Shown here: piece after piece, positions 52,275 to 61,087 of the stretch
Numbering within the stretch: position 1 is the stretch's first letter
Layout: every line of letters starts with the position of its first letter
From: DASWJZ01 sp963739005
GTDB lineage: Bacteria > Pseudomonadota > Alphaproteobacteria > Rhizobiales > Afifellaceae
NCBI GenBank assembly: GCA_963739005.1
Contig: CAVTYQ010000002.1
Location: 868,001 to 932,000, forward strand
DNA: 64,000 bases
Direction: 5' to 3'
Translations under genes and position numbers: made by a program
The notes under the pieces: generated by a model
The model's input: only the letters and a program-made list of their open reading frames with translations
Databases searched by the model: none
Told to the model about the DNA's origin: nothing

Positions 52275-52912
52275 CGACCGCGATGCAGCGCCACACGATG
52301 GCCGGGCACCCCGAGCGGGTCGATCTCAAGATCATCGCCGGCTTCGTGGCGCCGGGCGCGCGCGTGCTCGACGTCGGCTGCGGCGACGGCGCACTGCTGG
52401 CGCGGCTGGAGCAGGAGAAGCAGGCCGACGGCCGCGGCATCGAGCTGTCGCAGAAGGGCGTGAACGAGGCGGTGGCGCGCGGCCTTTCCGTGGTGCAGGG
52501 CGACGCCGATCACGACCTTGCCACCTATCCCGACGCCGCCTTCGACTTCGTCATCCTGAGCCAGACGCTGCAGGCGACGCACAATCCCCGCATCGTGCTC
52601 GAGCAGCTCTTAAGGATCGGCCGGAAGGTCGTCGTCTCGTTCCCGAACTTCGGCAATTGGCGAGTCCGCTCCCAGTTCCTGCTCAAGGGCCGCATGCCGA
52701 TCACCGAGGACCTGCCCTACAGCTGGTACGACACGCCGAACATCCACTTCTGCACGGTGCGCGACTTCATGAAGCTTCTCCAGGAGGTCGACGCGCAGGT
52801 CGAGAAGGCGGTGGCCCTCTACGGCAAGGACCGCGTGCTCAATCGCTCGATCCGCCTGCCCCTATGGAATGTCCTCGCCGACCAGGCGATCTTCCTGCTC
52901 TCACGACGGTGA
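52271..52912 (+). CDS. metW: Methionine biosynthesis protein MetW
   Basis: 213 residues. Class I methyltransferase-like fold, motif VLDVGCGDGALLARL near residue 31-45, SFPNFGNWRVRSQF and YDTPNIHFCTV as in MetW. MetW forms a complex with MetX in bacteria that need both for homoserine acylation; the ATGA overlap with metX agrees. The 3' end overlaps the convergent methyltransferase gene by 12 bases. Confidence 0.95.
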   Translation: MTTAMQRHTMAGHPERVDLKIIAGFVAPGARVLDVGCGDGALLARLEQEKQADGRGIELSQKGVNEAVARGLSVVQGDADHDLATYPDAAFDFVILSQTLQATHNPRIVLEQLLRIGRKVVVSFPNFGNWRVRSQFLLKGRMPITEDLPYSWYDTPNIHFCTVRDFMKLLQEVDAQVEKAVALYGKDRVLNRSIRLPLWNVLADQAIFLLSRR

Positions 52913-53650
52913 TCGCCCGACCGCGCCCGCCGGCGGGCCGAGCGCCGGACGGAGCGCCGGCGCGAGCCGCGGCTTCGCCCTGACCGTCACACCCTGCACC
53001 GTGCGCTTCACCGCGGCGACGACGATGACGCCCGCGAAGGCCGGCCAGACGACGCGGCCGACCCGGTCGAGCGCGCGCGCCGCACCGAGGAGCGGACGCC
53101 ACGAGGCGGGCGCCATGTGGAGCCCGCTCGTCCAGGTCTCCGCCTCGAAGCCCGCCTGCGCGAAGAGACTGCGGAGCTGCCCGCGCGAATAAGGCTGGCC
53201 GAAGCCGAAGGGCGAAAGGTCGGTCGATGCCCACGGGCCCTGCCGGTTCGGCACGACGACGATGAGCCGCCCGCCGCCGGTCAGCACGCGGCGGATCTCC
53301 GCCATCAGAGCCTGCGGATGCTGCGACATCTCGAGCGCGTGCACGAGCACCACGAGGTCGATCGAGGAATCGGGAAGCGGCAGCGAGTCCTCCTCCACGA
53401 GCGCCGTCGCCGATGCGCTTTCCGGCGGCCAGTCGATCACGCCTTGCGCGGCCGGCATGAAGGCGATGACCCGCTCCGCCCCCTGGACGCTGAGATAGGG
53501 CGTCGCGAAGCCGAAGCCGAGCACCCGCGTCCCGGCATCGACGCGGATGAGCGACGCGATCACCGGCGCGAGCTGGCGCGCCACCATCAGCCCGAGGGAC
53601 GAGGCGTAGAAGTCGCGAAGCTCAACAACGTCGAGGCGCATGCCGTCCAT
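52901..53650 (-). CDS. Class I SAM-dependent methyltransferase
   Basis: 249 residues. SAM fold with RVLGFGFATPYL as a divergent motif I (no GxGxG), EEDSLPLPDSSIDLVVLVHALE as motif II region and GGGRLIVVVPNR as post-motif. ATG 53650 gives the first helix MDGMRLDVVELRDFYAS. Conserved next to glyoxalase II gene in rhizobia. Substrate unknown. Its tail (GPPAGAVGRSPS) extends past the fold and overlaps metW. Confidence 0.85.
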   Translation of the reverse strand: MDGMRLDVVELRDFYASSLGLMVARQLAPVIASLIRVDAGTRVLGFGFATPYLSVQGAERVIAFMPAAQGVIDWPPESASATALVEEDSLPLPDSSIDLVVLVHALEMSQHPQALMAEIRRVLTGGGRLIVVVPNRQGPWASTDLSPFGFGQPYSRGQLRSLFAQAGFEAETWTSGLHMAPASWRPLLGAARALDRVGRVVWPAFAGVIVVAAVKRTVQGVTVRAKPRLAPALRPALGPPAGAVGRSPS

Positions 53651-53755
53651 TATTTCACGCGCGCACGGCCCCGGTCGAGGGATCGGTCGCGCATGGGGTT
53701 CAACATCGCGAAGAAGCGGATAATATCCCGTGCACAGCAATTCCGGAGCTTTCCA

Positions 53756-54526
53756 ATGCCGACGCTTGACGTGGCCCAGTTCATCTCCCGAGCCGACAAT
53801 TTTGCCGTGCTTCTGCACGATCCGAAGAGCGGCAAGACGGCAGCGATCGACGCGCCCGACGCCGATCCGATCACCGCTGCCTTGAAGGAGCGGGGCTGGA
53901 CGCTGACCCACATCTTCGTCACCCACAAGCATTTCGACCACATCGAGGGCATTCCGGCGCTGCAGGCCGAGTACGACTGCGAGGTGATCGGCCCGGAGGC
54001 GAGCGCCGCGGAGACCGGCATGTACGACCGCACCGTCAAGGACGGCGACAGCTTCGAATTCGCCGGGGTCGCGGTCGAGGTGTTGGAGACGCCCGGGCAC
54101 ACGCTCGACCACGTCTCCTATTACATGCCGTCGGAGAAGCTCGTTTTCGTCGGCGACACGATCTTCTCGCTCGGCTGCGGCCGCGTCATCGAGGGCGACC
54201 ACGCGATGATGTGGGACTCGCTGAAAACGCTGCGCGCGCTTCCCGACGACACCAACCTCTATTGCGGACACGAATACACCCTGGCGAACGGCAAGTTCGC
54301 GCTCACCGTCGACGGCGCGAACGCCGCGCTGAAGACGCGCTTCGCGGAGGTGGAGAAGCTCCGCGCCGCGGACAAGCCGGCGCTGCCGACGACCATCGCG
54401 CAGGAGAAGGCCACGAACCCGTTCCTGCGCGCCGACGATCCCGCCCTGATGAAAGGGCTCGGCATGGCGAACGCCAAACCGGCGGCGGTCTTTGCCGAGA
54501 TGCGCACGCGCAAGGACAAGTTCTGA
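53756..54526 (+). CDS. gloB: Hydroxyacylglutathione hydrolase (glyoxalase II)
   Basis: 256 residues. Metallo-beta-lactamase fold with THKHFDH at residues 56-62, metal ligands in TPGHTLDHVSYY, FVGDTIFSLGCGR and YCGHEYTLANGKFAL, all conserved. Hydrolyses S-lactoylglutathione. A GTG/ATG extension upstream runs through the opposite-strand methyltransferase and is rejected; ATG 53756 with GGAGCTTTCC before it is the family start. Confidence 0.94.
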   Translation: MPTLDVAQFISRADNFAVLLHDPKSGKTAAIDAPDADPITAALKERGWTLTHIFVTHKHFDHIEGIPALQAEYDCEVIGPEASAAETGMYDRTVKDGDSFEFAGVAVEVLETPGHTLDHVSYYMPSEKLVFVGDTIFSLGCGRVIEGDHAMMWDSLKTLRALPDDTNLYCGHEYTLANGKFALTVDGANAALKTRFAEVEKLRAADKPALPTTIAQEKATNPFLRADDPALMKGLGMANAKPAAVFAEMRTRKDKF

Positions 54527-54957
54527 CGGCCGGATCGCTTTCGGCCGCGGACGTCGTCCGCCTGCTCGGCTTGGCGCCGCATCCCGAGGGCGGGCATTTC
54601 CGCGAAACCTTCCGCGACGCCCCCGGTCCTGACGGCCGCGCATGTTCGACCGCCATCTACTACCTGCTTCGGGCCGGCGAGCGCTCGCACTGGCATCGCG
54701 TCGACGCCACCGAGGTCTGGCATTTCTATGCGGGCGACGCGCTCCGGCTTTCCGTCGCTTCTGATGGTGCCGCGGTGGAGACGAACAGGCTTGGCCCCAA
54801 CATCGCGGCCGGCGAGCGCCCGCAAGTGGTCATTCCCGCGCACGCGTGGCAGTCGGCGGAAAGCCTCGGCGCCTGGTCGCTCGTCGGCTGCACCGTCGCG
54901 CCCGGTTTCCGCTTCGAGGGCTTCGAGATGGCTCCCGGCGGCTGGAAGCCAGGCTAG
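54523..54957 (+). CDS. Cupin-fold DUF985 family protein
   Basis: About 144 residues. Cupin barrel with GLAPHPEGGHFRETF, STAIYYLLRAGERSHWHRVDATEVWHFYAGD and IPAHAWQSAESLGAWSLVGCTVAPGF, the DUF985 core. No ATG, GTG or TTG exists in frame before it: the only initiation-like codon is CTG at 54523, overlapping the gloB stop (TGA) and 8 bases after AAGGA. Either CTG is used or the start codon was miscalled. Function unknown. Same transcription unit as gloB. Confidence 0.8.
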   Translation: MTAGSLSAADVVRLLGLAPHPEGGHFRETFRDAPGPDGRACSTAIYYLLRAGERSHWHRVDATEVWHFYAGDALRLSVASDGAAVETNRLGPNIAAGERPQVVIPAHAWQSAESLGAWSLVGCTVAPGFRFEGFEMAPGGWKPG

Positions 54958-55875
54958 CTACGCGTCCTTGCGCGTGAGCGCCTCGCCGCGGAAGTCCGCG
55001 ATCGAACGGTTCAGCTCAGCGCCGTAGAGGAAGATCAGCGCCTGGATGTAGAGGAAGAACATCAGGATCACGAAGCCGGCAAGGCCCGCATAGGTGGCGC
55101 CGTAATTCGCAATTTTGCCGATATAGAGCCCGAATATCTTGCCGGAGAGCCACCAGCCGACGAGCGTGAAGAACACGCCGCCGACAACGTGCTTGATGTG
55201 CCTGCGCCGCGCCGGCAGGAAGAGGTGGAAGGCGAAAAGCATAGCGAGCGCGACGATCACGAGCAGCGCCTCGCGCAGGGTCTCGATGCCGCTGACGTTG
55301 ATCTCGCCGGGAAGGTAGCGATCGACGATCTCAAGCCCGATCGGCACCGCCACGCCGAGCGCCGCGACGACGAGCAGAAACGCCATTCCGAATATGACGA
55401 AGAGCAGGCTGCTGACGTAGCGGCGGACGAGGTGGCGATCCTCGGTGCAGCCATAGGCGCGGTTCAGGCCGTCGCGGATCGCCTCCACCGCGCCGGTGAT
55501 CGAGACGAGCGTCACCAGAAGGCCGAAGGTGAGCGGGCTCGCCCGGTTTGCCACAGCGAAGATGCGGTTCAGCTCCGGTCTCAGCGTCTCGATGACGTTT
55601 TCCGGCAGGATCGTCATCGCCTCGCGGCTGATATAGGCGGAAAGGTCGGCGCCGCCGACGACCGCGCCGAGCGCTACGATGAAGATCGCGAACGGAAACA
55701 TGGCGAAGATCAGCGAATAGGAGATCGCGCTCGCCACCATCACGCCGTCGTGCCGGAAGACGCCGCCGGTCGCGTCGTGGAGCACCGTCCAGAACGGCCG
55801 CAGCCCGCGCAGGGGATTTGCCCGTTCGCGCAGTCGGTCGGCGCCCCCGCCCTCTCTGAGCTCAATATCGGCCAT
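54958..55875 (-). CDS. YihY/virulence factor BrkB family membrane protein
   Basis: 305 residues, six predicted helices. VMVASAISYSLIFAMFPFAIFIV opening, SITGAVEAIRDGLNRAYG and FVILMFFLYIQALIFLYGAELN are family hallmarks (each stretch listed is within 23-25 bases of family alignments). Once misnamed RNase BN; function not settled. Convergent with and directly abutting the DUF985 gene (stop codons adjacent). Confidence 0.9.
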   Translation of the reverse strand: MADIELREGGGADRLRERANPLRGLRPFWTVLHDATGGVFRHDGVMVASAISYSLIFAMFPFAIFIVALGAVVGGADLSAYISREAMTILPENVIETLRPELNRIFAVANRASPLTFGLLVTLVSITGAVEAIRDGLNRAYGCTEDRHLVRRYVSSLLFVIFGMAFLLVVAALGVAVPIGLEIVDRYLPGEINVSGIETLREALLVIVALAMLFAFHLFLPARRRHIKHVVGGVFFTLVGWWLSGKIFGLYIGKIANYGATYAGLAGFVILMFFLYIQALIFLYGAELNRSIADFRGEALTRKDA

Positions 55876-55955
55876 GATCCCGAATCAACGCCTGTGGCCG
55901 GCTAAGTATCCCGGCGGGCGAGAGAATTCAAAGATGGCGCTGACCACGCGGGCGA

Positions 55956-56684
55956 TCAGCCGTTTGCCAGATACTGCCCGCCGTTGATGCTGACGACCGC
56001 TCCGGTCATGAAGGCAGCATCCTCCGAGACGAGGTAGGCGACGAGCGCGCCGATCTCCTTGGCCTTGCCGAGCCGCCCGACGGGAATGTCCGCGATGATC
56101 CCTTCCATCACCTTTTCCGGCACGGCGAGGACCATCTCGGTGTCGATGTAGCCGGGGCAGACGGCGTTGACGGTGATCCCCTTGCGTGCGCTCTCCAGCG
56201 CCAGCGCCTTGGTGAAGCCAACGATACCGGCCTTAGCGGTCGCGTAGTTGACCTGCCCGATCTGTCCCTTCTGGCCGTTGATGGAAGAGATGTTGACGAT
56301 CCGGCCATAGCCGCGCTCACGCATCCCTTCGATGACCGGCCGCGTCATGTTGAACATGGAATCGAGGTCGGTTCGAAGCACCGCCGTCCACGCCTCATGA
56401 TCCATCTTGTGGAACCATCCGTCGCGGGCGATGCCGGCATTGTTAACGAGGATGTCGATGGGGCCGACCTCGTCGGCGACCTTCTTCACGCCATCGGCGC
56501 AGGCCGCGGGGTCGCCGACATCCCATTTGAAGACCGGGATGCCTGTCTCCGCCTTGAAAGCCTCCGCCGATTCCGTATGGCCCGCGAATGTCGCTGCCAC
56601 CTTATGGCCGGCAGCGGCAAGAGCTTTGGCGATGGCCGCGCCAATCCCGCGCGTGCCGCCCGTCACCAGCGCCACCCTGGTCAT
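55956..56684 (-). CDS. phaB: Acetoacetyl-CoA reductase
   Basis: 242 residues. NADPH-dependent SDR: VTGGTRGIGAAIA, NNAGIARDG, ISSINGQKGQIGQVNYATAKAG (Tyr-x3-Lys) and ICPGYIDT-type AVCPGYIDTEM. SINGQKGQ-type sequence before the active-site tyrosine is characteristic of PhaB, rather than FabG. Second step of polyhydroxybutyrate synthesis; follows phaA on the same strand with 80 bases between. Confidence 0.93.
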   Translation of the reverse strand: MTRVALVTGGTRGIGAAIAKALAAAGHKVAATFAGHTESAEAFKAETGIPVFKWDVGDPAACADGVKKVADEVGPIDILVNNAGIARDGWFHKMDHEAWTAVLRTDLDSMFNMTRPVIEGMRERGYGRIVNISSINGQKGQIGQVNYATAKAGIVGFTKALALESARKGITVNAVCPGYIDTEMVLAVPEKVMEGIIADIPVGRLGKAKEIGALVAYLVSEDAAFMTGAVVSINGGQYLANG

Positions 56685-56764
56685 CCTCTCCTCCCTCGTT
56701 CGGCCGGCTTTCGCGACCGTTTCACTTCATGCAGCGCATCGCAGCGGCGCCGCCTTGCGGCAGG

Positions 56765-57940
56765 TCAATCGCGCTCCACGCACATGGCGATCCCCATGCC
56801 GCCGCCGATGCAAAGCGTCGCGAGTCCCTTCTTGGCGTTCCGCCGCTTCATCTCGAAGAGAAGCGTGTTCAGGATGCGCGCGCCCGACGCACCGACTGGG
56901 TGGCCGATGGCGATCGCGCCGCCGTTGACGTTGACGATCTCGGTGTTCCAGCCGAGGTCCTTGTTGACGGCGCAGGCCTGCGCGGCGAAGGCTTCGTTCG
57001 CCTCGACGAGATCGAGGTCCTCCTTCTTCCAGCCCGCCTTCTCCAGCGCCCGCCGCGACGCCGGGATTGGGCCGGTGCCCATGATCGCCGGATCGACGCC
57101 GGCGGTCGCCCAGGAGACGATGCGGGCGAGCGGCGTGATGCCGCGCTTCTTTGCGTTCTCCGCCGACATCACCACGACCGCGGCAGCGCCGTCATTGATG
57201 CCGGAGGCGTTGGCCGCGGTCACCGAGCCTTCCTTGTCGAAGGCGGGGCGGAGCTTCGCCACGCTGTCCAACGTCACGCCGGGGCGGATATATTCGTCCT
57301 GGTCGACAATGATGTCGCCCTTCCGGGTCTTCAACGTCACCGGCACGATCTCATCCTTGAACCGCCCGGCCTTCTGCGCCGCCTCCGCCTTGTTCTGCGA
57401 GGCGACGGCGAACTCGTCCTGCTGCGAGCGCGTGATCTGGTACTGCTTGGCGACGTTCTCCGCAGTGACTCCCATGTGATAGCCGTTGAAAGCGTCGAGC
57501 AGCGCGTCCTTCAGCATGGTGTCGATCATCGTGTAGTCGCCCATCTTCACGCCTTGGCGGAGGTGCTCGGCGTGCGGCGCCATCGACATCGATTCCTGCC
57601 CGCCCGCGACGATGATGTCGGCGTCGCCCGTCGCGATCTGCTGCATGCCGATCGCCACCGCTCGCAGCCCGGAGCCGCAGAGCTGATTGAGCGCCCAGGC
57701 TGTCGATTCCTTCGGAACGCCAGCGGCCATCGCCGCCTGCCGCGCCGGGTTCTGCCCCTCGGCGGCGGTCAGGATCTGCCCCAAGATGACCTCATTCACC
57801 TCCTCCGGCGCGACGCCGGCGCGCTCGAGCGCGCCCTTGATCGCGACCGCACCGAGCTCATGGGCGGGAAGCGTGGCGAAGGCCCCGTTGAAGGAGCCGA
57901 CGGGCGTGCGCGCGGCGCTGGCGATCACGATATCTGTCAC
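56765..57940 (-). CDS. phaA: Acetyl-CoA acetyltransferase (beta-ketothiolase)
   Basis: 391 residues. Condenses two acetyl-CoA to acetoacetyl-CoA. Nucleophile Cys in NQLCGSGLRAVA (about residue 88), His in NGGAIAIGHPVGASG, and the C-terminal CIGGGMGIA Cys. GTG start at 57940 (MTDIVIASAARTPVGSF), the family's conserved N-terminus; an ATG frame to 58027 extends past it. First gene of phaAB and divergent from phaR. Confidence 0.96.
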   Translation of the reverse strand: MTDIVIASAARTPVGSFNGAFATLPAHELGAVAIKGALERAGVAPEEVNEVILGQILTAAEGQNPARQAAMAAGVPKESTAWALNQLCGSGLRAVAIGMQQIATGDADIIVAGGQESMSMAPHAEHLRQGVKMGDYTMIDTMLKDALLDAFNGYHMGVTAENVAKQYQITRSQQDEFAVASQNKAEAAQKAGRFKDEIVPVTLKTRKGDIIVDQDEYIRPGVTLDSVAKLRPAFDKEGSVTAANASGINDGAAAVVVMSAENAKKRGITPLARIVSWATAGVDPAIMGTGPIPASRRALEKAGWKKEDLDLVEANEAFAAQACAVNKDLGWNTEIVNVNGGAIAIGHPVGASGARILNTLLFEMKRRNAKKGLATLCIGGGMGIAMCVERD

Positions 57941-58139
57941 GGGGGTATCTCCTTTTGACGATGCTTCGGCCGGCGCGAGGCGGCGGGTAGCCACTGAGGT
58001 TAAGAAGGTCGGGCGAATGTCTGTCAACGCCCGGCCGCCGGATCCCGCTTTACCGCACTTGCGAAATCGCTGGACCCGACCGCCGCTTCCTTCCTATCCT
58101 GATATCGGGTTCTTGGGGGGAACCGGCAAGAGGTGCCGC

Positions 58140-58721
58140 ATGGCGGGCGAAAAGCCGACCATCATCAAGAAATACGCCAATCGCCGGCTCTACCACACGG
58201 GGACGTCGACCTACGTCACGCTGGAAGACCTCGCCCGTATGGTGAAGAACGGTGAGGATTTCGTGGTCACAGACGCCAAGACCGGCGAGGACATCACGCG
58301 CGCGGTACTCGGCCAGATCATCTTCGAGCAGGAAGGGCGCGGCGGACAACCGCTCATGGGGATCGCGTTCCTGCGCCAGCTCATCCGCTTCTACGGCGAC
58401 CAGATGCAGGCGGTCATTCCCTCCTACCTCGAATCGTCCCTCTCCGCTTTCACCCACAATCAGGACAAGCTCAGAGAGCACATGACGCGCGCGCTCTCCG
58501 GCGGCCCACTCGGCGTCATGGAAGAGCAGACCCGGCGAAACATGGAGATGTTCACCGAGGCGATGCGCATGTGGATGCCGTTTGCCGGCGGCGCGGGGAA
58601 CTCGGGCGGCAAAGCCGGCGAGGCCGCGCATCCTGAGGCGAGCGAGAAGGAGATCGACTCCCTTCGCCGCCAGCTCTCCGAGATGCAGAAGACGCTTGAA
58701 TCGATCGCGGGGCGGAAGTAG
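58140..58721 (+). CDS. phaR: Polyhydroxyalkanoate synthesis repressor PhaR
   Basis: 193 residues. PHB/PHA accumulation regulator DNA-binding domain at residues 5-65 (IIKKYANRRLYHTGTSTYVTLEDLA), then a PHB-binding region (QIIFEQEGRGGQPLMGIAFLRQLIRFYG) and a coiled-coil tail. It represses phasin and other PHB genes until granules form. ATG 58140 with AAGAGG five bases before. Divergent from phaA with a 199-base region between them that likely holds its operator. Confidence 0.95.
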   Translation: MAGEKPTIIKKYANRRLYHTGTSTYVTLEDLARMVKNGEDFVVTDAKTGEDITRAVLGQIIFEQEGRGGQPLMGIAFLRQLIRFYGDQMQAVIPSYLESSLSAFTHNQDKLREHMTRALSGGPLGVMEEQTRRNMEMFTEAMRMWMPFAGGAGNSGGKAGEAAHPEASEKEIDSLRRQLSEMQKTLESIAGRK

Positions 58722-58740
58722 CCGCCGCTGGAGCCGCGCG

Positions 58741-58766
58741 AAAAGGCCGGCGCGAAGGCCGGCCCC
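58741..58766 (-). terminator. Intrinsic terminator of rpmF
   Basis: GGCCGG (58745-58750), eight-base loop, CCGGCC (58759-58764). On the minus strand the stem is followed by CTTTTC, so it ends rpmF transcription; it can also slow phaR transcripts coming from the other side, though no good T-run follows in that direction. Confidence 0.7.
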
Positions 58767-58791
58767 TTGTCTCTACTGGCGGGGAGCGGCG

Positions 58792-58983
58792 CTATTCCTT
58801 CGGAGCCAGGACTTCGCGGCCGCGGTATTTTCCGCTCTTCAGGTCGATGTGGTGCGGACGGCGGAGTTCTCCGGAATCCTTGTCCTCAACGTAGGTCGGC
58901 TTCTCGAGCGCGTCGTGGGAACGGCGGAATCCGCGCTTCATGCGCGAGGTTTTTCGCTTCGGTACAGGCATCGCGTGCTCCAA
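58792..58983 (-). CDS. rpmF: 50S ribosomal protein L32
   Basis: 63 residues starting MPVPKRKTSRMKRGFRRSHDAL, the L32 N-terminus. DKDSGELRRPHHIDLKSGKYRGREVL is the C-terminal form found in alphaproteobacteria, which lacks the zinc-binding cysteines of other L32 proteins. Followed by an intrinsic terminator and preceded by mtgA on the same strand. Confidence 0.96.
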   Translation of the reverse strand: MEHAMPVPKRKTSRMKRGFRRSHDALEKPTYVEDKDSGELRRPHHIDLKSGKYRGREVLAPKE

Positions 58984-59088
58984 CGGAAAAAGGATGGTCC
59001 GGCATCGGCCGGGGCAGCACGCCCTTGCGGGCGGCGAACTCTTCGCGCGGGCCTATAGAGCCTTCCGGCGGGTTTGGCCAGCCTTCGC

Positions 59089-59856
59089 CTATTTCAGCAC
59101 GCAGTCGGCGGCCGGACCAAGCGCCGCGGCGCGCCCGGCGACGCGCCGTGCGATCCGCGAATAGCCCGGGCCCGGCCTAGCCGGATTGCGCAGCCGGGGT
59201 GAAGGGAGCGCCGCCGCGAGAAGCGCCGACTGCGAACGCGTGAGGTTGGAGGCCGACACGCCGAAGTCCCGCTTCGCCGCCTCCCCTGCGCCGTAGACGC
59301 CGGTGCCCCACTCCGCGACGTTCAGGTAGATTTCCAGGATCCGCCGCTTCGAAAGCACGAAGTCGATATAGAGCGCGAGCGGCAGCTCAAGGCCCTTGCG
59401 GACCCAGCTTCGCCCCGTCGGCAGGAAGATGTTTCGCGCCGTCTGCATGCTGACGGTGCTGGCGCCCCGCATCGGCCCGTCTTCGTCCTGAAGGGCGTTC
59501 TGCACCTCCACCCAGTCGATGCCGTGATGGGAGCAGAAACGCGCGTCCTCCGAGGCGAGCACCGCGCGCACCAGATTGGGCGAGATGTCCTCGAAGTCGA
59601 CCCAGGTCTTGTGGATGCCGAGCCGCTCGCGCGCCGCGCGCTCCAGCATGACAAAGGTGACCGGCGGGTTGATTACGATAAAGAGCGGCGCGATGAGATA
59701 GGGAAGCAATACGATCGCCAGCACGACGAAGCCGAGCCGCCGCAACCATAGGCGGAGACGGCCATGCGCCTGGCCCTGGCTGCGCGCCCCCCTCTTCGCG
59801 CTCTTCGGCACGCTCGTCTCGACCGTCAGGTTGCTTAGCTCCACCCGACTTCCCAT
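59089..59856 (-). CDS. mtgA: Monofunctional biosynthetic peptidoglycan transglycosylase
   Basis: 255 residues. One N-terminal membrane helix (about 42-62), then a GT51 domain with the catalytic Glu in LASEDARFCSHHGID, GASTVSMQTARNIF, and RRILEIYLNVAEWG. It polymerises lipid II glycan chains in the periplasm. Upstream of rpmF in the same orientation, the standard rhizobial order. Confidence 0.94.
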   Translation of the reverse strand: MGSRVELSNLTVETSVPKSAKRGARSQGQAHGRLRLWLRRLGFVVLAIVLLPYLIAPLFIVINPPVTFVMLERAARERLGIHKTWVDFEDISPNLVRAVLASEDARFCSHHGIDWVEVQNALQDEDGPMRGASTVSMQTARNIFLPTGRSWVRKGLELPLALYIDFVLSKRRILEIYLNVAEWGTGVYGAGEAAKRDFGVSASNLTRSQSALLAAALPSPRLRNPARPGPGYSRIARRVAGRAAALGPAADCVLK

Positions 59857-59885
59857 AGCATGGCGCGGTCGAGATTGAGCGCGCG

Positions 59886-60869
59886 CTAGCCCATGATCGG
59901 AGCGCGGCCGCCGTGCTCGTCATCGATATGGGCGCGGATGATCGCTTCGAAGCTCTCGTCCGCCACGAATCCGAGAGCGCGCGACCGCTTCGCCTCGAAC
60001 CGCGTCGGCCAGCCGGCGACGATCCGTTCGACCACCGGGTCCCGCTCACGGCGGATAAGCTTCACCGCCTTTTCTCCGGCGACCTTGCGGAGTGCCGCAA
60101 TCTCTTCACCGACGGTCGCCGCGACGCCCGGCATGGTCATACAGCGGCGCGGTCCCACCTCTTCGAGATCCATCGCCGCCGCGTGCAGGAAGAAGCCGAC
60201 CGCGGAGCGCGGGCTCGCGTGCCAGTGCATGACGCCGTCGGCGACGGGAAGCAGCGCCTCCTCGCCTTTGAGCGGCTCGCGGATGATGCCGGAGAAGAAG
60301 CTCGACGCCGCCTTGTTGGGTTTCCCCGGCCTCACGCAGATTGTCGGCAGCCTGAGCCCGATCCCCTCAAAGAAGCCCCGCCGCGTGTAGTCGTTCAGGA
60401 GAAACTCGCCGACCGCCTTCTGCGTGCCGTAGCTGGTCAGCGGCGTCAGGTGGAAATCGTCCGGTATCGGATCGGGAAACGGCGCGCCGTAGACCGCGAT
60501 CGAGGAGGCATAGACGACGCGCGGATGCGTGTTCTGCAGCCGGATCGCATCGAGGAGGAGGCGCGTCCCGTCGAAATTGACGGCGTAGCCCTTGTCGAAA
60601 TCCGCCTCCGCCTCGCCCGAGACGATGGCCGCGAGATGCATGACGATGTCGGGCTTTTCCGAAAGCAGGCGGTCGATCAGCTGCCTGTCTGAGATGTCGC
60701 CGACGATCGGGCGGATGGTGACATGCTCGGTCGGCTGCGCGGTCGGCTCGACGATGTCGTGCAGCGTGAGCTTGTTGACCTCGCGGCGGCCGATGCGACC
60801 GTTCTTGAGAATGCGTTCGGTGATCTTGCGACCGATCATTCCGGCCGCGCCGGTGATGAGGACATGCAT
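59886..60869 (-). CDS. NAD-dependent epimerase/dehydratase family, D-erythronate dehydrogenase-like
   Basis: 327 residues. Extended SDR with TGAAGMIG at residues 6-13, YGTQKAVGE as the Tyr-x3-Lys, and a C-terminal region (VADGVMHWHASPRSAVGFFLHAAAMDL, ... RIVAGWPTRF) that matches DenD-type enzymes, which oxidise D-erythronate at C2. Same-strand neighbours are a small membrane protein, an SDR and a CDF transporter, so the group might process a sugar acid; this is inference only. Confidence 0.82.
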   Translation of the reverse strand: MHVLITGAAGMIGRKITERILKNGRIGRREVNKLTLHDIVEPTAQPTEHVTIRPIVGDISDRQLIDRLLSEKPDIVMHLAAIVSGEAEADFDKGYAVNFDGTRLLLDAIRLQNTHPRVVYASSIAVYGAPFPDPIPDDFHLTPLTSYGTQKAVGEFLLNDYTRRGFFEGIGLRLPTICVRPGKPNKAASSFFSGIIREPLKGEEALLPVADGVMHWHASPRSAVGFFLHAAAMDLEEVGPRRCMTMPGVAATVGEEIAALRKVAGEKAVKLIRRERDPVVERIVAGWPTRFEAKRSRALGFVADESFEAIIRAHIDDEHGGRAPIMG

Positions 60870-60872
60870 TGT

Positions 60873-61058
60873 TCAGTCTCTGTCGAGGCGACGCTGATGC
60901 CGCGCGCGAAGCCATAGCACGGCGAAGAAGGCGAGCATGAACGCGATTGCGACGGCGATGCCGACGAGCGGCCCGCCGCCGCTCACCATCAGCATGATCC
61001 GCGGCATCGCGAACCAGCCCGCCACGACGACGACCATGATGACCGCCGAGGCGATCAT
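60873..61058 (-). CDS. Small membrane protein, 61 residues
   Basis: Two predicted helices (about 5-25 and 31-51), start MIASAVIMVVVVAGW and end ARHQRRLDRD. Lies between the SDR gene (stop 29 bases upstream) and the erythronate-dehydrogenase-like gene (ATG three bases downstream), on the same strand, so it is likely a translated member of that unit. No homology recognised. Confidence 0.6.
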   Translation of the reverse strand: MIASAVIMVVVVAGWFAMPRIMLMVSGGGPLVGIAVAIAFMLAFFAVLWLRARHQRRLDRD

Positions 61059-61087
61059 CGCTCCGCGGCGGTCGTCGCGCTCTCGGG

